Positions 33,490 through 42,601 are shown, numbered from the stretch's first letter. The stretch is DNA of 64,000 nucleotides from Liberiplasma sp046541015 (GCA_046541015.1 JBKHEA010000003.1:53805-117804), one strand, 5' to 3'. Numbers and translations are program-made. The notes: generated by a model from the sequence alone, not told the origin.

Positions 33490-34239
33490 TCACTCTTTTC
33501 CATAATTAAAGATTTTTTTGATTTCATCGGTATAGCCTTCAATACTATGAACAATTAATGGTGGTTCTATTTTCACACCACTTTGACCATTGTTTGTTGC
33601 ATCAATAAGAACCATAAATGCTTCTTGATTTGCCTTTGGATAAACAAATCTTAAACGCTTTAAGGCAAATTTATGTTTTTCTAAAAGGGTAATAATCTCA
33701 CTTAGCCTTTCACTACGATGGACCATGTATAAATGTCCTTTATTATTCAGTAATATCTTTGCGGTTTTAATAATGGTTTCTAAATCAATTAAAACTTCAT
33801 GTCTTGCGATGGTTTTATACATAGATTCATTAACATTAGAAGTATCCTTATATTTAAAGAAAGGCGGATTACAGGTAATAACATCAAATGATGTTGGTTT
33901 AAAATGCTTCGGTGTATCTTTTATATCCATTTTATAAACTTTTATTTGATTAGATAAGTTATTAATTAATACATTTCTTCTAGCAATATCTGCGACTTCT
34001 TCTTGAATTTCAATGGCTGTAATAGGTGCACTTGTTTTTAAAGATAAGAATAATGGGATGGGCGCAAAGCCTGTCCCAAAGTCTAATAGGTTTTGAACTT
34101 TTTGATTAATGGTTACAAAATCTGCAAGTAACGTGGAATCTAATGAAAAACTAAACATGTCAGGCCGTTGAATAATTTTAAGTCCATCATAGCCTAATAA
34201 ATCGTTTAACACTTCTTCTTTATTCAGTGTATGCTTCAT
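33490..34239 (-). CDS. trmN6: tRNA1(Val) (adenine37-N6)-methyltransferase TrmN6/YabB
   Basis: A roughly 249-residue SAM-dependent methyltransferase. It has LLDFGTGFAPIPLFL (motif I), AIEIQEEVADIARRN, and the N6-adenine catalytic NPPF motif (ITCNPPFFKYK). It overlaps ricT by 20 bases and ends in TGA. The ATG at 34239 has AAGG close upstream; an ATG at 34251 would add four residues and is a possible alternative. Position after ricT and before rsmI matches yabB of Bacillus. Confidence 0.88.
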   Translation of the reverse strand: MKHTLNKEEVLNDLLGYDGLKIIQRPDMFSFSLDSTLLADFVTINQKVQNLLDFGTGFAPIPLFLSLKTSAPITAIEIQEEVADIARRNVLINNLSNQIKVYKMDIKDTPKHFKPTSFDVITCNPPFFKYKDTSNVNESMYKTIARHEVLIDLETIIKTAKILLNNKGHLYMVHRSERLSEIITLLEKHKFALKRLRFVYPKANQEAFMVLIDATNNGQSGVKIEPPLIVHSIEGYTDEIKKIFNYGKE

Positions 34240-35071
34240 GGTCCTTACCATTAGGTTCTAAATCATACTCAAATATTTCTAGCAAGTCTTCAACATCATA
34301 ATTTCTTATCATGCTATCTTGTAGTTCAACTTTTACTGATAAATCAATAATATTTGAGGCGATGACTCTGCCGATACCTTCTTTAGTTTTAACTTTAGAC
34401 ATAATCTTAGGCATTTTTTGTCTGAATTCATAATAGGTATCATCTTCATAACGGATACAACATAATAATTTACCACAAAGTCCTGAAATGTTGGTAGGAT
34501 TTAATGATAAATTTTGATTTTTAGCCATTTTTATTGATACCGTTTCAAATTCTCCTAAAAACGTATTACAGCATAAAAGATACCCACAAGGTCCAATACC
34601 ACCTAAGAATTTAGCCCCATCTCTAGCGCCAACTTGTCTTAATTCAATACGTACTTTAAACTCATTTGCTAAATCTTTAACTAATTCTCTAAAGTCTATT
34701 CTGCCTTCGGCAGTAAAATAAATAATGAGTTTACTTTTATCTAATGTATATTCACTACTCAATACTTTCATATCAAGTGTATTCTTTTTAACGAGTGCTT
34801 TACAAACAGAAACAATATGACTATTTTCTTTATTATTCTCTTCTTCTTGTAAGATATCTTGCTGGGTGGCTTTTCTTAACACAGGTTTTAATGTTGCAAT
34901 AAGTTCTTTTTCATCAATGGTTTTAATTCCTTCGATGACTTCACCTAATTCGATGCCTCTTACGGTTTCAACAACCACAAAATCACCGGGTGATAAATCT
35001 AAATTTATTGGATCAAAATAATATTTTTTACCCGCTGATTTAAAGCGGATGCCAACAACTTTATTCTCCAC
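34220..35071 (-). CDS. ricT: PSP1-domain protein RicT (YaaT)
   Basis: A 283-residue PSP1 protein. Conserved GARDGAKFLGGIGPCGYLLC and GLCGKLLCCIRYED supply two CxxxxCC clusters. In Bacillus RicT acts with RicA and RicF as a complex with iron-sulfur clusters that tunes RNA processing by RNase Y. RicA and RicF are not in this window. It lies between holB (11-base overlap) and trmN6, as in Bacillus, where YabA would follow; yabA is absent here. Confidence 0.92.
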   Translation of the reverse strand: MENKVVGIRFKSAGKKYYFDPINLDLSPGDFVVVETVRGIELGEVIEGIKTIDEKELIATLKPVLRKATQQDILQEEENNKENSHIVSVCKALVKKNTLDMKVLSSEYTLDKSKLIIYFTAEGRIDFRELVKDLANEFKVRIELRQVGARDGAKFLGGIGPCGYLLCCNTFLGEFETVSIKMAKNQNLSLNPTNISGLCGKLLCCIRYEDDTYYEFRQKMPKIMSKVKTKEGIGRVIASNIIDLSVKVELQDSMIRNYDVEDLLEIFEYDLEPNGKDHEAYTE

Positions 35072-36053
35072 TTTCTTGCCTTCTTTCTAATGCCAACATG
35101 AGGTTATCAAATGCTAATCGTTCATTTATGTAATTTGAAAGTCTGTTTTTAAGATCTAACATGTGGTCTAGTTCTTCTAATAACATGGCTTTACTTTTAT
35201 AATGAATGATGGTTTCAATGGTGGCTAATTGGTCTTTAAAAATGATTTTTTTATAATGGTTCATTTTACCATAAATCAAATCTTTTTGGTAGTAAATCAT
35301 AACGTCTAGCAAGGTAAGAAAATCCTCTGTTGATTTAATGATGGTTTGGATTTCTTGGTTGAAAGTTAAGACTAAAGAATCTTTACGTGTAAAAGCTTCA
35401 TAGGTTGCATAGACTATATCAATCATGTCATATAAATTTTCAGTTGATAAAAAAGTTTCTGCTTCAACCATGCTATAACTTTTTACAGAGGCTAAACGGG
35501 CTAATTGATCTTCATAACCTTCTTTAATCAACCCTTCATAGATTGCATGAGAGGGTAAGGCATGAAAATGAATGTGTTGGCTTCTAGAACGGATGGTTGT
35601 TAAAAGCTTTGATTGATCCGTTGTAAGAAGCAAGGCATAAATATCTGCGTGGGGTTCTTCTAAAAATTTTAATAAACTATTTGAGGCGTATTGATTCATC
35701 GTTTCAGCTTGATCAATAATATATATCTTTGCGCCTTCTTCAAGGGCAGTCTTACTAAATTCATCTTGTAATAAACGAATATCTTCTTTTACGATTTGAC
35801 GTTTAGAAGGTTTAATGTAATAAATATTTGGATGGGTTAAATGTTCGATTCGGCGGCAATTATTACACGTCCCACAAGGCGCTTGATTTTCTTTGCATAA
35901 TAAACTCGCCGCAAAATATAAGGCTGCATCAAATTTTCTTGTGCCAGCTTCCCCTTCAAATATATAAGCGTGTGATAAACGATTGGTTTTTATACTATTA
36001 TCAATAATTCTAATCACTTCAGGTTGAGCTTTTCTTAATGAATTTATATCCAT
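35061..36053 (-). CDS. holB: DNA polymerase III delta' subunit
   Basis: A 330-residue AAA+ clamp-loader subunit. The zinc-finger cysteines (CKENQAPCGTCNNCRR) lie near residues 53-68. The P-loop region is GEAGTRKF, altered from GxxGxGKT, as expected for the non-ATPase delta'. The sensor-like NSLLKFLEEPH and the SRSQH motif replacing the Arg finger SRC are visible. It helps load the beta clamp. It starts 10 bases after tmk with an AAGGAGGTATTT site. Confidence 0.93.
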   Translation of the reverse strand: MDINSLRKAQPEVIRIIDNSIKTNRLSHAYIFEGEAGTRKFDAALYFAASLLCKENQAPCGTCNNCRRIEHLTHPNIYYIKPSKRQIVKEDIRLLQDEFSKTALEEGAKIYIIDQAETMNQYASNSLLKFLEEPHADIYALLLTTDQSKLLTTIRSRSQHIHFHALPSHAIYEGLIKEGYEDQLARLASVKSYSMVEAETFLSTENLYDMIDIVYATYEAFTRKDSLVLTFNQEIQTIIKSTEDFLTLLDVMIYYQKDLIYGKMNHYKKIIFKDQLATIETIIHYKSKAMLLEELDHMLDLKNRLSNYINERLAFDNLMLALERRQESGE

Positions 36054-36063
36054 AAATACCTCC

Positions 36064-36684
36064 TTAGAGGATGCTAAGTATCAATTTAAGTGCTTCTTCA
36101 ATGACTGTTTCTATAGGTTTTGTACCATCAATAACTTTGATACGCTTTGGAAACTTATTAATAACCTCTTTATAGCCTTGATAGACTTTTTCATGAAAGG
36201 TAATCGTTTCTAAATCTAAACGGTCTACTTTTCTACCGTTAGAAAAAACACGTTTTAATCCTATGCTCGGTGGTACATCGATAAAAATCGTTAAATCCGG
36301 TAGAAGGGATTCTATCGCAAATTGATTTAAATGATAGACTTCATCAATGCCAAGCCCTCTACCATAGCCTTGATAAGCTAAACTAGAATCGACGTAGCGG
36401 TCACATAATATATGTTGTCCCTTATTTAAGGCTGGCATTATTTTTTCAGCAATGTGTTGGCGTCTTGCGGCAGCATATAGGAGTGCTTCAGTACGTGCAT
36501 CCATCTCTGTATTATCAACATCTAAGATGATGCCACGTATTTGTTCAGAAATTTTAATCCCGCCTGGTTCTCTTGTGGTTAATATATCGATGTTTTTACT
36601 GGTTAGTACCTCAACAATAGCTTTTATTACTGAGGTTTTACCTGATCCTTCTGGACCTTCAAAAGTTATAAATTTAGGGTTCAA
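36064..36684 (-). CDS. tmk: thymidylate kinase
   Basis: A 206-residue kinase that makes dTDP. The P-loop is FEGPEGSGKT, the DRY-type motif is CDRYVDSSLAYQG, and TTREPGG gives the TMP-binding Arg. The start is taken as TTG at 36684, because AGGAG lies 8-9 bases upstream; a GTG at 36693 overlaps that same site. tmk-holB-ricT-trmN6-rsmI-metG keep Bacillus order. yaaQ and yaaR, usual between tmk and holB, are missing. Confidence 0.95.
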   Translation of the reverse strand: MNPKFITFEGPEGSGKTSVIKAIVEVLTSKNIDILTTREPGGIKISEQIRGIILDVDNTEMDARTEALLYAAARRQHIAEKIMPALNKGQHILCDRYVDSSLAYQGYGRGLGIDEVYHLNQFAIESLLPDLTIFIDVPPSIGLKRVFSNGRKVDRLDLETITFHEKVYQGYKEVINKFPKRIKVIDGTKPIETVIEEALKLILSIL

Positions 36685-36760
36685 AGGGTTCACTCCTATT
36701 CTTCATTCATTATCGCATAAAACGACGCATTTTAAAACCGCATTTCTTTTTTTGAAAAAC

Positions 36761-37765
36761 TTATTCGTAATCAATTTTTTCTAAATAAAGCCCTTTAGCT
36801 TTAGCAATATGAATTGCTTGATTGTGCGAAGGGTTTTCTAAATAGCCTTTAATGGTTTTTTTATGGTAGTCTAAGTCATATAACACTTGTCCAACCATCA
36901 TACGGACCATATAACGCAAAAAGCCATCTCCGGTTAATCTAATGCATGTGTATGGGCCTTCTTTAAATATTTCAATGTCGTGAATCGTTCTTTTTGTAAA
37001 ATCAGATTCTTTTGATTTAGAAAACGATTTAAAATCATGCTTTCCTAAAAATAACATCATATTTTCATGTAATTTGTTTAAATTAAACGGTTCGTGATAG
37101 GTTGCAAGATGTGCTTGTTCAATCTCACGTGTGTGGACAAACTTATATAAATAGCTTTTCTTTACAACATCAAAACGAGCATGAAATACTTGAGGCACAA
37201 CATTAATTGACTTGATTATGATATCGGTATCTAAGGCATCATTTAAAATCGTTTTTAATTTATCAAGGGATATCTTAGAATCCGTATCAAGGTGTGCAAC
37301 TTGATCTAATGCGTGAACGAAGCGGTCAGTTCGAGAGGCTGGAATAAGTTCACAAGGATGGTTTAAATATTGACTAAATACTTTTTCTAAAACGCCTGTA
37401 ACGCTTGGTTGATTAACTTGTCTTTGAGAGCCATAAAACAAGGTGCCATTATAAGCGTAACGCACACAAAGTCGCTTAGTGAAACGTTTTTCTTCCACGT
37501 ATATTTGATAAATGTGTTTATCATTATGTTTGATCTTCGCTACAAAGTTTAAGTTATCTTTTGTAAATTCAACGACCCAATAGCTCAAAAACTTATAATA
37601 ATCTATAACATTAAAATCCTCTAGCTTGATTAATAAATCAATGACTTTTGCGTGATTAAAAATTGAGTCTTTATTAGGTATTTTACAGGCAATAAACGGA
37701 TCAATTAAACGGGTTAATAATGATTCATCATGCGCTTTTATCGCTTTGATAAAATCTTTAATCAT
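36761..37765 (-). CDS. truA: tRNA pseudouridine38-40 synthase TruA with N-terminal extension
   Basis: A 334-residue TruA. The catalytic core begins near residue 98 (RLCVRYAYNGTLFYGSQRQV), with catalytic Asp147 in ASRTDRFVHA and later FLRYMVRMMVGQVL. TruA proteins are usually about 245-250 residues, so roughly 95 N-terminal residues are extra. That part is helical and rich in Lys and Ile, with no recognised domain. The ATG at 37765 is chosen (AGGGTGTTTTAAA upstream), one base after the ecfT stop. The ecfA1-ecfA2-ecfT-truA order is standard. Confidence 0.92.
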   Translation of the reverse strand: MIKDFIKAIKAHDESLLTRLIDPFIACKIPNKDSIFNHAKVIDLLIKLEDFNVIDYYKFLSYWVVEFTKDNLNFVAKIKHNDKHIYQIYVEEKRFTKRLCVRYAYNGTLFYGSQRQVNQPSVTGVLEKVFSQYLNHPCELIPASRTDRFVHALDQVAHLDTDSKISLDKLKTILNDALDTDIIIKSINVVPQVFHARFDVVKKSYLYKFVHTREIEQAHLATYHEPFNLNKLHENMMLFLGKHDFKSFSKSKESDFTKRTIHDIEIFKEGPYTCIRLTGDGFLRYMVRMMVGQVLYDLDYHKKTIKGYLENPSHNQAIHIAKAKGLYLEKIDYE

Positions 37766-37766
37766 T

Positions 37767-38729
37767 TTAAAACACCCTAACAACAATTGCTAATACAAGT
37801 AATAATAGACTAAGTACAATGGTGAAAGTATCGATGGTTTCCCATGTCAAAGCATGCAATCTAGTGCGCATTTTACCTGGTACAAAAGAGCGTGCTTCCA
37901 TTGCGTTAGCTAAATCGTCACTTCGTTTAAATGAAATAATGAACATTGGTACAAGTAAAGAGATGATTTGCAATACTTTATCTTTAAGTTTACCTTCAGT
38001 AAAATCAACCCCGCGACTTGCTTGAGCTAGCATTATCTTATTGGCTTCATCTAAAAGGGTTGGAATGTATCTTAAGCTAATTGCGATAATCATCGCCATC
38101 TCTTCTGTATTAACTTTGACAATTTTTAGCGGTTTTAATACATCTTCTAACCCTAAGTTTAAGTCTGTAGGTTTAGTTGTTAAGGTTAATATTGTAGAAA
38201 GAGTTACGACAATAATTAAACGCATCATAATAAAGAATGCTGCTTCTAAACCTTGACTGTAAATGGTAAAATCTCTTACAGCATAAACATATAGCTGATT
38301 AGAATAAATTAACACTAAAAAGACTGAAGTTAGTGTCAATAAAAAATACATCAATTTTAATTTTACACGTTTTTTTGTGATGAAATAAAATAATACGATT
38401 AGTGCAATTAAAATGAAGTTTAAAACTGAATAATGAAGGGTTGTACTAAAGACTTCCCTACCACTAGTATTAAAAATGATTTGGAAAGAAAAAGTAAATA
38501 ATAATAAGAACATCAGCGGTCTTAACCCTAAATAAACTTTCTTAACACTTAATCTTCCTATCAACAAAATAAATATGACAAAAAGTAACGCGATAAACAT
38601 TTCAAGAAAACCACGAATCATAAAAGCTGCAATCATAAGAATAATTAGTGCAACAATTTTTGTGCGAGGATCCATTTTATATAAGAAACTATTGCCAGGA
38701 ATATAACGACCAATCACGATATTTTTCAT
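37767..38729 (-). CDS. ecfT: energy-coupling factor transporter transmembrane protein EcfT
   Basis: A 320-residue integral membrane protein. The two coupling motifs are ASRG (237-240) and EARS (278-281), which contact the two ATPases. The N-terminus RYIPGNSFLYKMDPRTK is a family signature. Typical EcfT has about 265 residues; here an insert at about 98-155 adds two hydrophobic segments. It forms the shared ECF module with EcfA1 and EcfA2, and pairs with separate substrate-binding S proteins (none in this window). Its ATG overlaps the ecfA2 TGA. Confidence 0.94.
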   Translation of the reverse strand: MKNIVIGRYIPGNSFLYKMDPRTKIVALIILMIAAFMIRGFLEMFIALLFVIFILLIGRLSVKKVYLGLRPLMFLLLFTFSFQIIFNTSGREVFSTTLHYSVLNFILIALIVLFYFITKKRVKLKLMYFLLTLTSVFLVLIYSNQLYVYAVRDFTIYSQGLEAAFFIMMRLIIVVTLSTILTLTTKPTDLNLGLEDVLKPLKIVKVNTEEMAMIIAISLRYIPTLLDEANKIMLAQASRGVDFTEGKLKDKVLQIISLLVPMFIISFKRSDDLANAMEARSFVPGKMRTRLHALTWETIDTFTIVLSLLLLVLAIVVRVF

Positions 38730-39589
38730 TTGATTGCCTCCTTAACCGCTTTAATTAAGCTTTCAGCATCTTTTGGAGGCGTTTTAAAGTTAAGGTTATA
38801 TTTAGCTTTTAAAGCATTAGCTACTTGTAAAACATCAGGTATATCTAAATTCCATGCATCGATATTTTTACTTGTAAATAAATCACTTGCATTGCCATCA
38901 TAAACTAAGTAAGAGTCACGCATAACAAGTACACGCTTAGCATAAGCATAAACAGTATTCATATCATGCGTAATGATAATAATGGTTTTCCCTAATTTTT
39001 TATGAATATCGAAAAAGACTTTCAATAACTCATCTCTTCCTAATGGGTCTAAACCACTAGTTGGCTCATCTAAAATTAGAATGTCTGGTTCCATGGCTAA
39101 AATGCCTGCAATACTCACGCGTTTTTTCTCACCGCCACTTAAGTTGAAAGGACTACGTGATAAATACGATTCGTCTAAGCCAACAATTTGTATAATCTCT
39201 TTTGCTATACGAATGGCATCTTCTTCTTTAACGCCATAGTTTTTAGGCCCAAATATGATGTCTTTTAATACGGTTTCTTCAAAGAGTTGATATTCAGGAA
39301 ATTGAAAAACTAACCCAACTTTTTTTCTAATTGGATTTAGTTTTACCTTTTTCTTTTTTATAACTTCCTGATTGATTTTTACCCCAAAAATACTTACATC
39401 TCCAGCTGTTGGGGTTAAGAGTGCATTCATATGTTGAACAAGGGTTGTTTTTCCACTACCTGTTTCACCAATTAGTGTTATAAATTCTCCCTTTGATTCA
39501 ATGTTTAATACAATGTTTGATAATGCTAAATACCCTAGTTTGTCAAATCCTTGATACTTAAAATCTACGCGTTCAAACTTAATGCCCAT
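38726..39589 (-). CDS. ecfA2: ECF transporter ATPase EcfA2
   Basis: A 287-residue ABC ATPase. Walker A is GETGSGKT, the Q-loop is FQFPEYQLFEETV, the signature is LSGGEKKRVSIAG and Walker B is DILILDEPTSGLD. The C-terminal extension past residue 240 is typical of EcfA proteins. It overlaps ecfA1 by 25 bases and ecfT by 4 (ATGA). It hydrolyses ATP to drive uptake of vitamins or metals via S components. Confidence 0.95.
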   Translation of the reverse strand: MGIKFERVDFKYQGFDKLGYLALSNIVLNIESKGEFITLIGETGSGKTTLVQHMNALLTPTAGDVSIFGVKINQEVIKKKKVKLNPIRKKVGLVFQFPEYQLFEETVLKDIIFGPKNYGVKEEDAIRIAKEIIQIVGLDESYLSRSPFNLSGGEKKRVSIAGILAMEPDILILDEPTSGLDPLGRDELLKVFFDIHKKLGKTIIIITHDMNTVYAYAKRVLVMRDSYLVYDGNASDLFTSKNIDAWNLDIPDVLQVANALKAKYNLNFKTPPKDAESLIKAVKEAIK

Positions 39590-40371
39590 AAGAACTCTTT
39601 CATATCCTCGTAAACGAGGTTTTCTTCATTTAAAGCATGATAGATTTTTAGGGGTAGTAGCATTTCAAGGTTTGATTTTTTTAGGGTTTCTTGATCGTTT
39701 AAAACATTTTTCGCTGTATCAAAGGCTAAAACTTCACCTTGTTTTAAAACAAGTATTTTATCACTTAATACGGCTTCTTTCATGTCATGAGTAATAGTAA
39801 TAATTGTAACGCCTTCATCGTTAAGTTGTTTCATATAATCAAGCATCATACGACGTCCCTTAGGATCAAGCATTGAAGTAGCTTCATCAAAAATAATAAT
39901 GTCGGTTTTCATCGCTAAAATCCCAGCAATAGCTACACGCTGTTTTTGACCACCGCTTAATGCGTGAGGTTCTTTGTTTAAGAATTCAGTCATATTCACT
40001 TTTTGAGCGACTTCTTCAATTTTTTCAATCATTTCAGCGCGTGGGACTTGTAAATTTTCTAGCCCAAAAGCAATGTCATCTCTAACGGTGACACCTACAA
40101 ATTGATTATCTGGATTTTGGAAAACGATACCGACTTTTTTTCTAATATCAAAGACGGTTTCTTTTGTTAAAGGGATGCGATCAACAGTGATAGACCCTTC
40201 TTTAGGTTTAAGTAAACCGATAATTAATTTAGATAATGTAGATTTACCGCTACCATTATGTCCTAAAATCGAGATCCATTCACCTTTTTTGATGGTGAGG
40301 TTAACATTTTTTAAGGCAGTTTGATTTTCACTATAGCTAAATGATAAATCTTTTATTTCTATGATATTCAT
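39565..40371 (-). CDS. ecfA1: ECF transporter ATPase EcfA1
   Basis: A 268-residue ABC ATPase. Walker A is GHNGSGKST, the Q-loop is FQNPDNQFVGVTV, the signature is LSGGQKQRVAIAG, and Walker B is DIIIFDEATSMLD. The Q-loop and the DEATSMLD form are typical of EcfA1. The gene starts a new unit after the rplQ terminator, with an extended -10 promoter and a TAGGAGTGGTGTT ribosome site. Confidence 0.95.
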   Translation of the reverse strand: MNIIEIKDLSFSYSENQTALKNVNLTIKKGEWISILGHNGSGKSTLSKLIIGLLKPKEGSITVDRIPLTKETVFDIRKKVGIVFQNPDNQFVGVTVRDDIAFGLENLQVPRAEMIEKIEEVAQKVNMTEFLNKEPHALSGGQKQRVAIAGILAMKTDIIIFDEATSMLDPKGRRMMLDYMKQLNDEGVTIITITHDMKEAVLSDKILVLKQGEVLAFDTAKNVLNDQETLKKSNLEMLLPLKIYHALNEENLVYEDMKEFLWALSLNA

Positions 40372-40395
40372 AACACCACTCCTAAGGCCTTCTTT

Positions 40396-40404
40396 ATTAT
40401 ATCA
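40396..40404 (-). promoter_or_regulatory. extended -10 promoter of ecfA1
   Basis: The minus strand carries TGATATAAT, a perfect extended -10 element, 25 bases before the ecfA1 start and downstream of the rplQ terminator. Confidence 0.45.
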
Positions 40405-40435
40405 AAAGTTGACATAAATTGCGATGAAATCGTTA

Positions 40436-40466
40436 GAATAAAAAATGCGAGCCGAAGCTCGCATTT
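40436..40466 (-). terminator. intrinsic terminator of the S10-spc-alpha cluster
   Basis: A 10-bp perfect stem (AAATGCGAGC/GCTCGCATTT) capped by a TTCG tetraloop and followed by a T run on the minus strand. It lies 4 bases after the rplQ stop and closes the 14-kb ribosomal cluster. Confidence 0.92.
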
Positions 40467-40469
40467 GAC

Positions 40470-40832
40470 TTACTCTACGAATTCAATAACTGCCATTTCG
40501 ACACCATCACCACGACGAGGTCCAAGTTTTAAAATTCTTGTATATCCTCCGTTACGTTCTTTAAAACGTGGTGCGATATCATCAAATAGTTTTTGTAATA
40601 CGTTTTGGTTTTCATCAACATCTACAAAGCGAATAGTTTGAGCAGCTTGTCTTCTTGAAGCTAAGGTATTTTTCTTACCTAAAGTTACCATTTTGTCTGC
40701 AAGTCTACTTAATTCTTTAGCTTTTGTTTCGGTTGTTTCAATGCGTTCATGCATAATCAAACTAGTGACTAAGTCACGAAGCATTGCTTTTCTTTGATCG
40801 CTTCTGCGATTTAATTTACGATATCCAGCCAT
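40470..40832 (-). CDS. rplQ: 50S ribosomal protein L17
   Basis: A 120-residue L17. It starts AGYRKLNRRSDQRKAMLRDL and has the conserved GGYTRILKLGPRRGDGVEMA near the C-terminus. L17 lines the outer end of the exit tunnel. It is 12 bases after rpoA and the last gene of the alpha segment, followed by a strong terminator. Confidence 0.98.
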   Translation of the reverse strand: MAGYRKLNRRSDQRKAMLRDLVTSLIMHERIETTETKAKELSRLADKMVTLGKKNTLASRRQAAQTIRFVDVDENQNVLQKLFDDIAPRFKERNGGYTRILKLGPRRGDGVEMAVIEFVE

Positions 40833-40844
40833 AAAAACCTCCTA

Positions 40845-41792
40845 TTAGTGTCTTGCAAGAGAATGACCAAGATCTTCTAGCTTCTGTTTAACTTCCTTAA
40901 GTGATTTCTTACCTAAGTTACGAACTTTCATCATGTCTTCTTCAGTTTTTTGAGTAAGTTCTTGTACAGTATGAATCCCTGCACGTTTTAAACAGTTGTA
41001 GCTTCTTACAGATAGATCGAGATCTTCAATTTGCATTTCTAAAGTTTGAGAGCTTTGTTCAGACTCTCTTTCAACCATGAAATCTTCTTCTTTTGCTTTT
41101 TCAGAAAGCTCAACGACGACTTCTAAGTGGTTGATCATCATTTTTGCAGCGATACCCATTGCTTCTTTTGGTGTAACGCTACCATTTGTTTCAAGCTCAA
41201 TGATTAATTTATCTAAATCTGCGAATTCTTCGTGTCTTGTTTTTTCAACTTCATATTTAACGCGTTGAACTGGTGTGTAAATACTGTCAATTGGAATAAC
41301 CCCAACGAGTTTATTAAACTCCTTGTTTCTTTCTGCACTAACATAGCCAATACCACGTCTTGCAGTTAATGTCATTCTAAAAGACCCTTCTGTAACCGTT
41401 GCGATGTGTTGGTCTTCATTGATAATGGTTACGTCATTGTCATGAATAATGTCTTTTGCTGTAATAGTGTGTGGGCCTTCTACATTAATTTCTAATGTTT
41501 TTTCTATATTTGGGTCATCACTATCAATAGAGAGCACCACATCTTTTAGATTTAAAACAATAGTTGTTACATCTTCTACGACACCATCAATTGCTGAAAA
41601 TTCATGTTGTACCCCGTCTATTTGACAGTTAACAATCGCTGATCCTGGTAAACTTGATAAAAGAATTCTACGAAGTGAGTTCCCTAAGGTAATCCCGTAG
41701 CCACGTTCTAGTGGACTTACTTCGAATTTACCAAAAGTATCACTTTCTTCGATAATTTTAGTATTCGGTTTTTCGAATTTTAAATCTTTCAA
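40845..41792 (-). CDS. rpoA: DNA-directed RNA polymerase subunit alpha
   Basis: A 315-residue alpha subunit. The N-terminal dimer domain includes SPLERGYGITLGNSLRRILL and SAIDGVVEDVT. After a linker (about 230-245), the C-terminal domain has LDLSVRSYNCLKRAGIHTVQ and VRNLGKKSLKEVKQKL, so the DNA- and activator-contacting domain is complete. It lies between rpsK and rplQ as usual. Confidence 0.98.
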   Translation of the reverse strand: MKDLKFEKPNTKIIEESDTFGKFEVSPLERGYGITLGNSLRRILLSSLPGSAIVNCQIDGVQHEFSAIDGVVEDVTTIVLNLKDVVLSIDSDDPNIEKTLEINVEGPHTITAKDIIHDNDVTIINEDQHIATVTEGSFRMTLTARRGIGYVSAERNKEFNKLVGVIPIDSIYTPVQRVKYEVEKTRHEEFADLDKLIIELETNGSVTPKEAMGIAAKMMINHLEVVVELSEKAKEEDFMVERESEQSSQTLEMQIEDLDLSVRSYNCLKRAGIHTVQELTQKTEEDMMKVRNLGKKSLKEVKQKLEDLGHSLARH

Positions 41793-41822
41793 TTGAACAA
41801 CCTCCCTTGTTTATTTTCAAAA

Positions 41823-42209
41823 CTAGCCACGAGGTCGTTTTGGTGGACGACATCCGTTATGTGGGACTGGTGTTACATCTTTGATTGCAGTAATTTCTAA
41901 TCCCGCGGTTTGTAATGAACGAATTGCAGCTTCACGACCTGGTCCAGGTCCTTTTACTGAAACTTCTACTCTTTGCATTCCGTGTTCCATTGCGGCCTTT
42001 GCGCATGCTTCACTAGCGATTTGTGCAGCGTAAGGTGTTGACTTACGGCTTCCTTTGAATCCGAGAGCGCCGGCACTTGTCCAAGCGATAGCATTTCCGC
42101 TAGGGTCTGTAATAGTAATAATTGTATTATTAAAAGTCGAATGAATATGCGCGACTCCGGAAGGAATGTTTTTTCTAACGCGACGTTTAGTTCTTGTTCT
42201 ACGTGCCAT
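41823..42209 (-). CDS. rpsK: 30S ribosomal protein S11
   Basis: A 128-residue S11. Family signatures are GVAHIHSTFNNTIITITDPSG, VSVKGPGPGREAAIRSL and the C-terminal PVPHNGCRPPKRPRG. S11 sits on the platform near the mRNA exit. It follows rpsM by 12 bases. Confidence 0.98.
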   Translation of the reverse strand: MARRTRTKRRVRKNIPSGVAHIHSTFNNTIITITDPSGNAIAWTSAGALGFKGSRKSTPYAAQIASEACAKAAMEHGMQRVEVSVKGPGPGREAAIRSLQTAGLEITAIKDVTPVPHNGCRPPKRPRG

Positions 42210-42221
42210 AATTATTTCCTC

Positions 42222-42587
42222 CTATTTCTTCTTATTAGCTACTGTTTTACGTGGCCCTTTACGGGTACGTGAGTTATTACGTGTGTTTTGTCCACGTGTT
42301 GGTAGCCCTCTACGATGTCGGATTCCTCTGTAAGAACCGATTTCTTGTAGACGTTTGATATTTAAAGATACTTCTCTTCTTAAGTCACCTTCAGTTTTAA
42401 CTTTTGCGACTTCACTTCTTATGCGTACTAATTCTTCTTCGGTTAAATCTTTTACGCGTGTATCTTCAGAAACTTCTGCTGAAGCTAAAATTTGTTTTGA
42501 TATGGTTTTCCCAATGCCGTATACATATGTTAATGCGATTACTACGCGTTTATCTCTTGGGATATCTACACCAGAAATACGTGCCAT
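42222..42587 (-). CDS. rpsM: 30S ribosomal protein S13
   Basis: A 121-residue S13 that bridges 30S head and 50S subunit. The ATG at 42587 gives MARISGVDIPRDKRVVIALT, the family start; the frame is open further upstream across rpmJ but that part has no S13 similarity. SYRGIRHRRGLPTRGQNT and the basic tail are conserved. Confidence 0.98.
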   Translation of the reverse strand: MARISGVDIPRDKRVVIALTYVYGIGKTISKQILASAEVSEDTRVKDLTEEELVRIRSEVAKVKTEGDLRREVSLNIKRLQEIGSYRGIRHRRGLPTRGQNTRNNSRTRKGPRKTVANKKK

Positions 42588-42601
42588 ATGTGCACCTCCT
42601 A

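Noticed and set aside
40408..40440. TTGACA on the plus strand between ecfA1 and rplQ as a promoter
   Set aside because: The matching -10 is too far (19-base spacer to TAGAAT) and no plus-strand gene follows.
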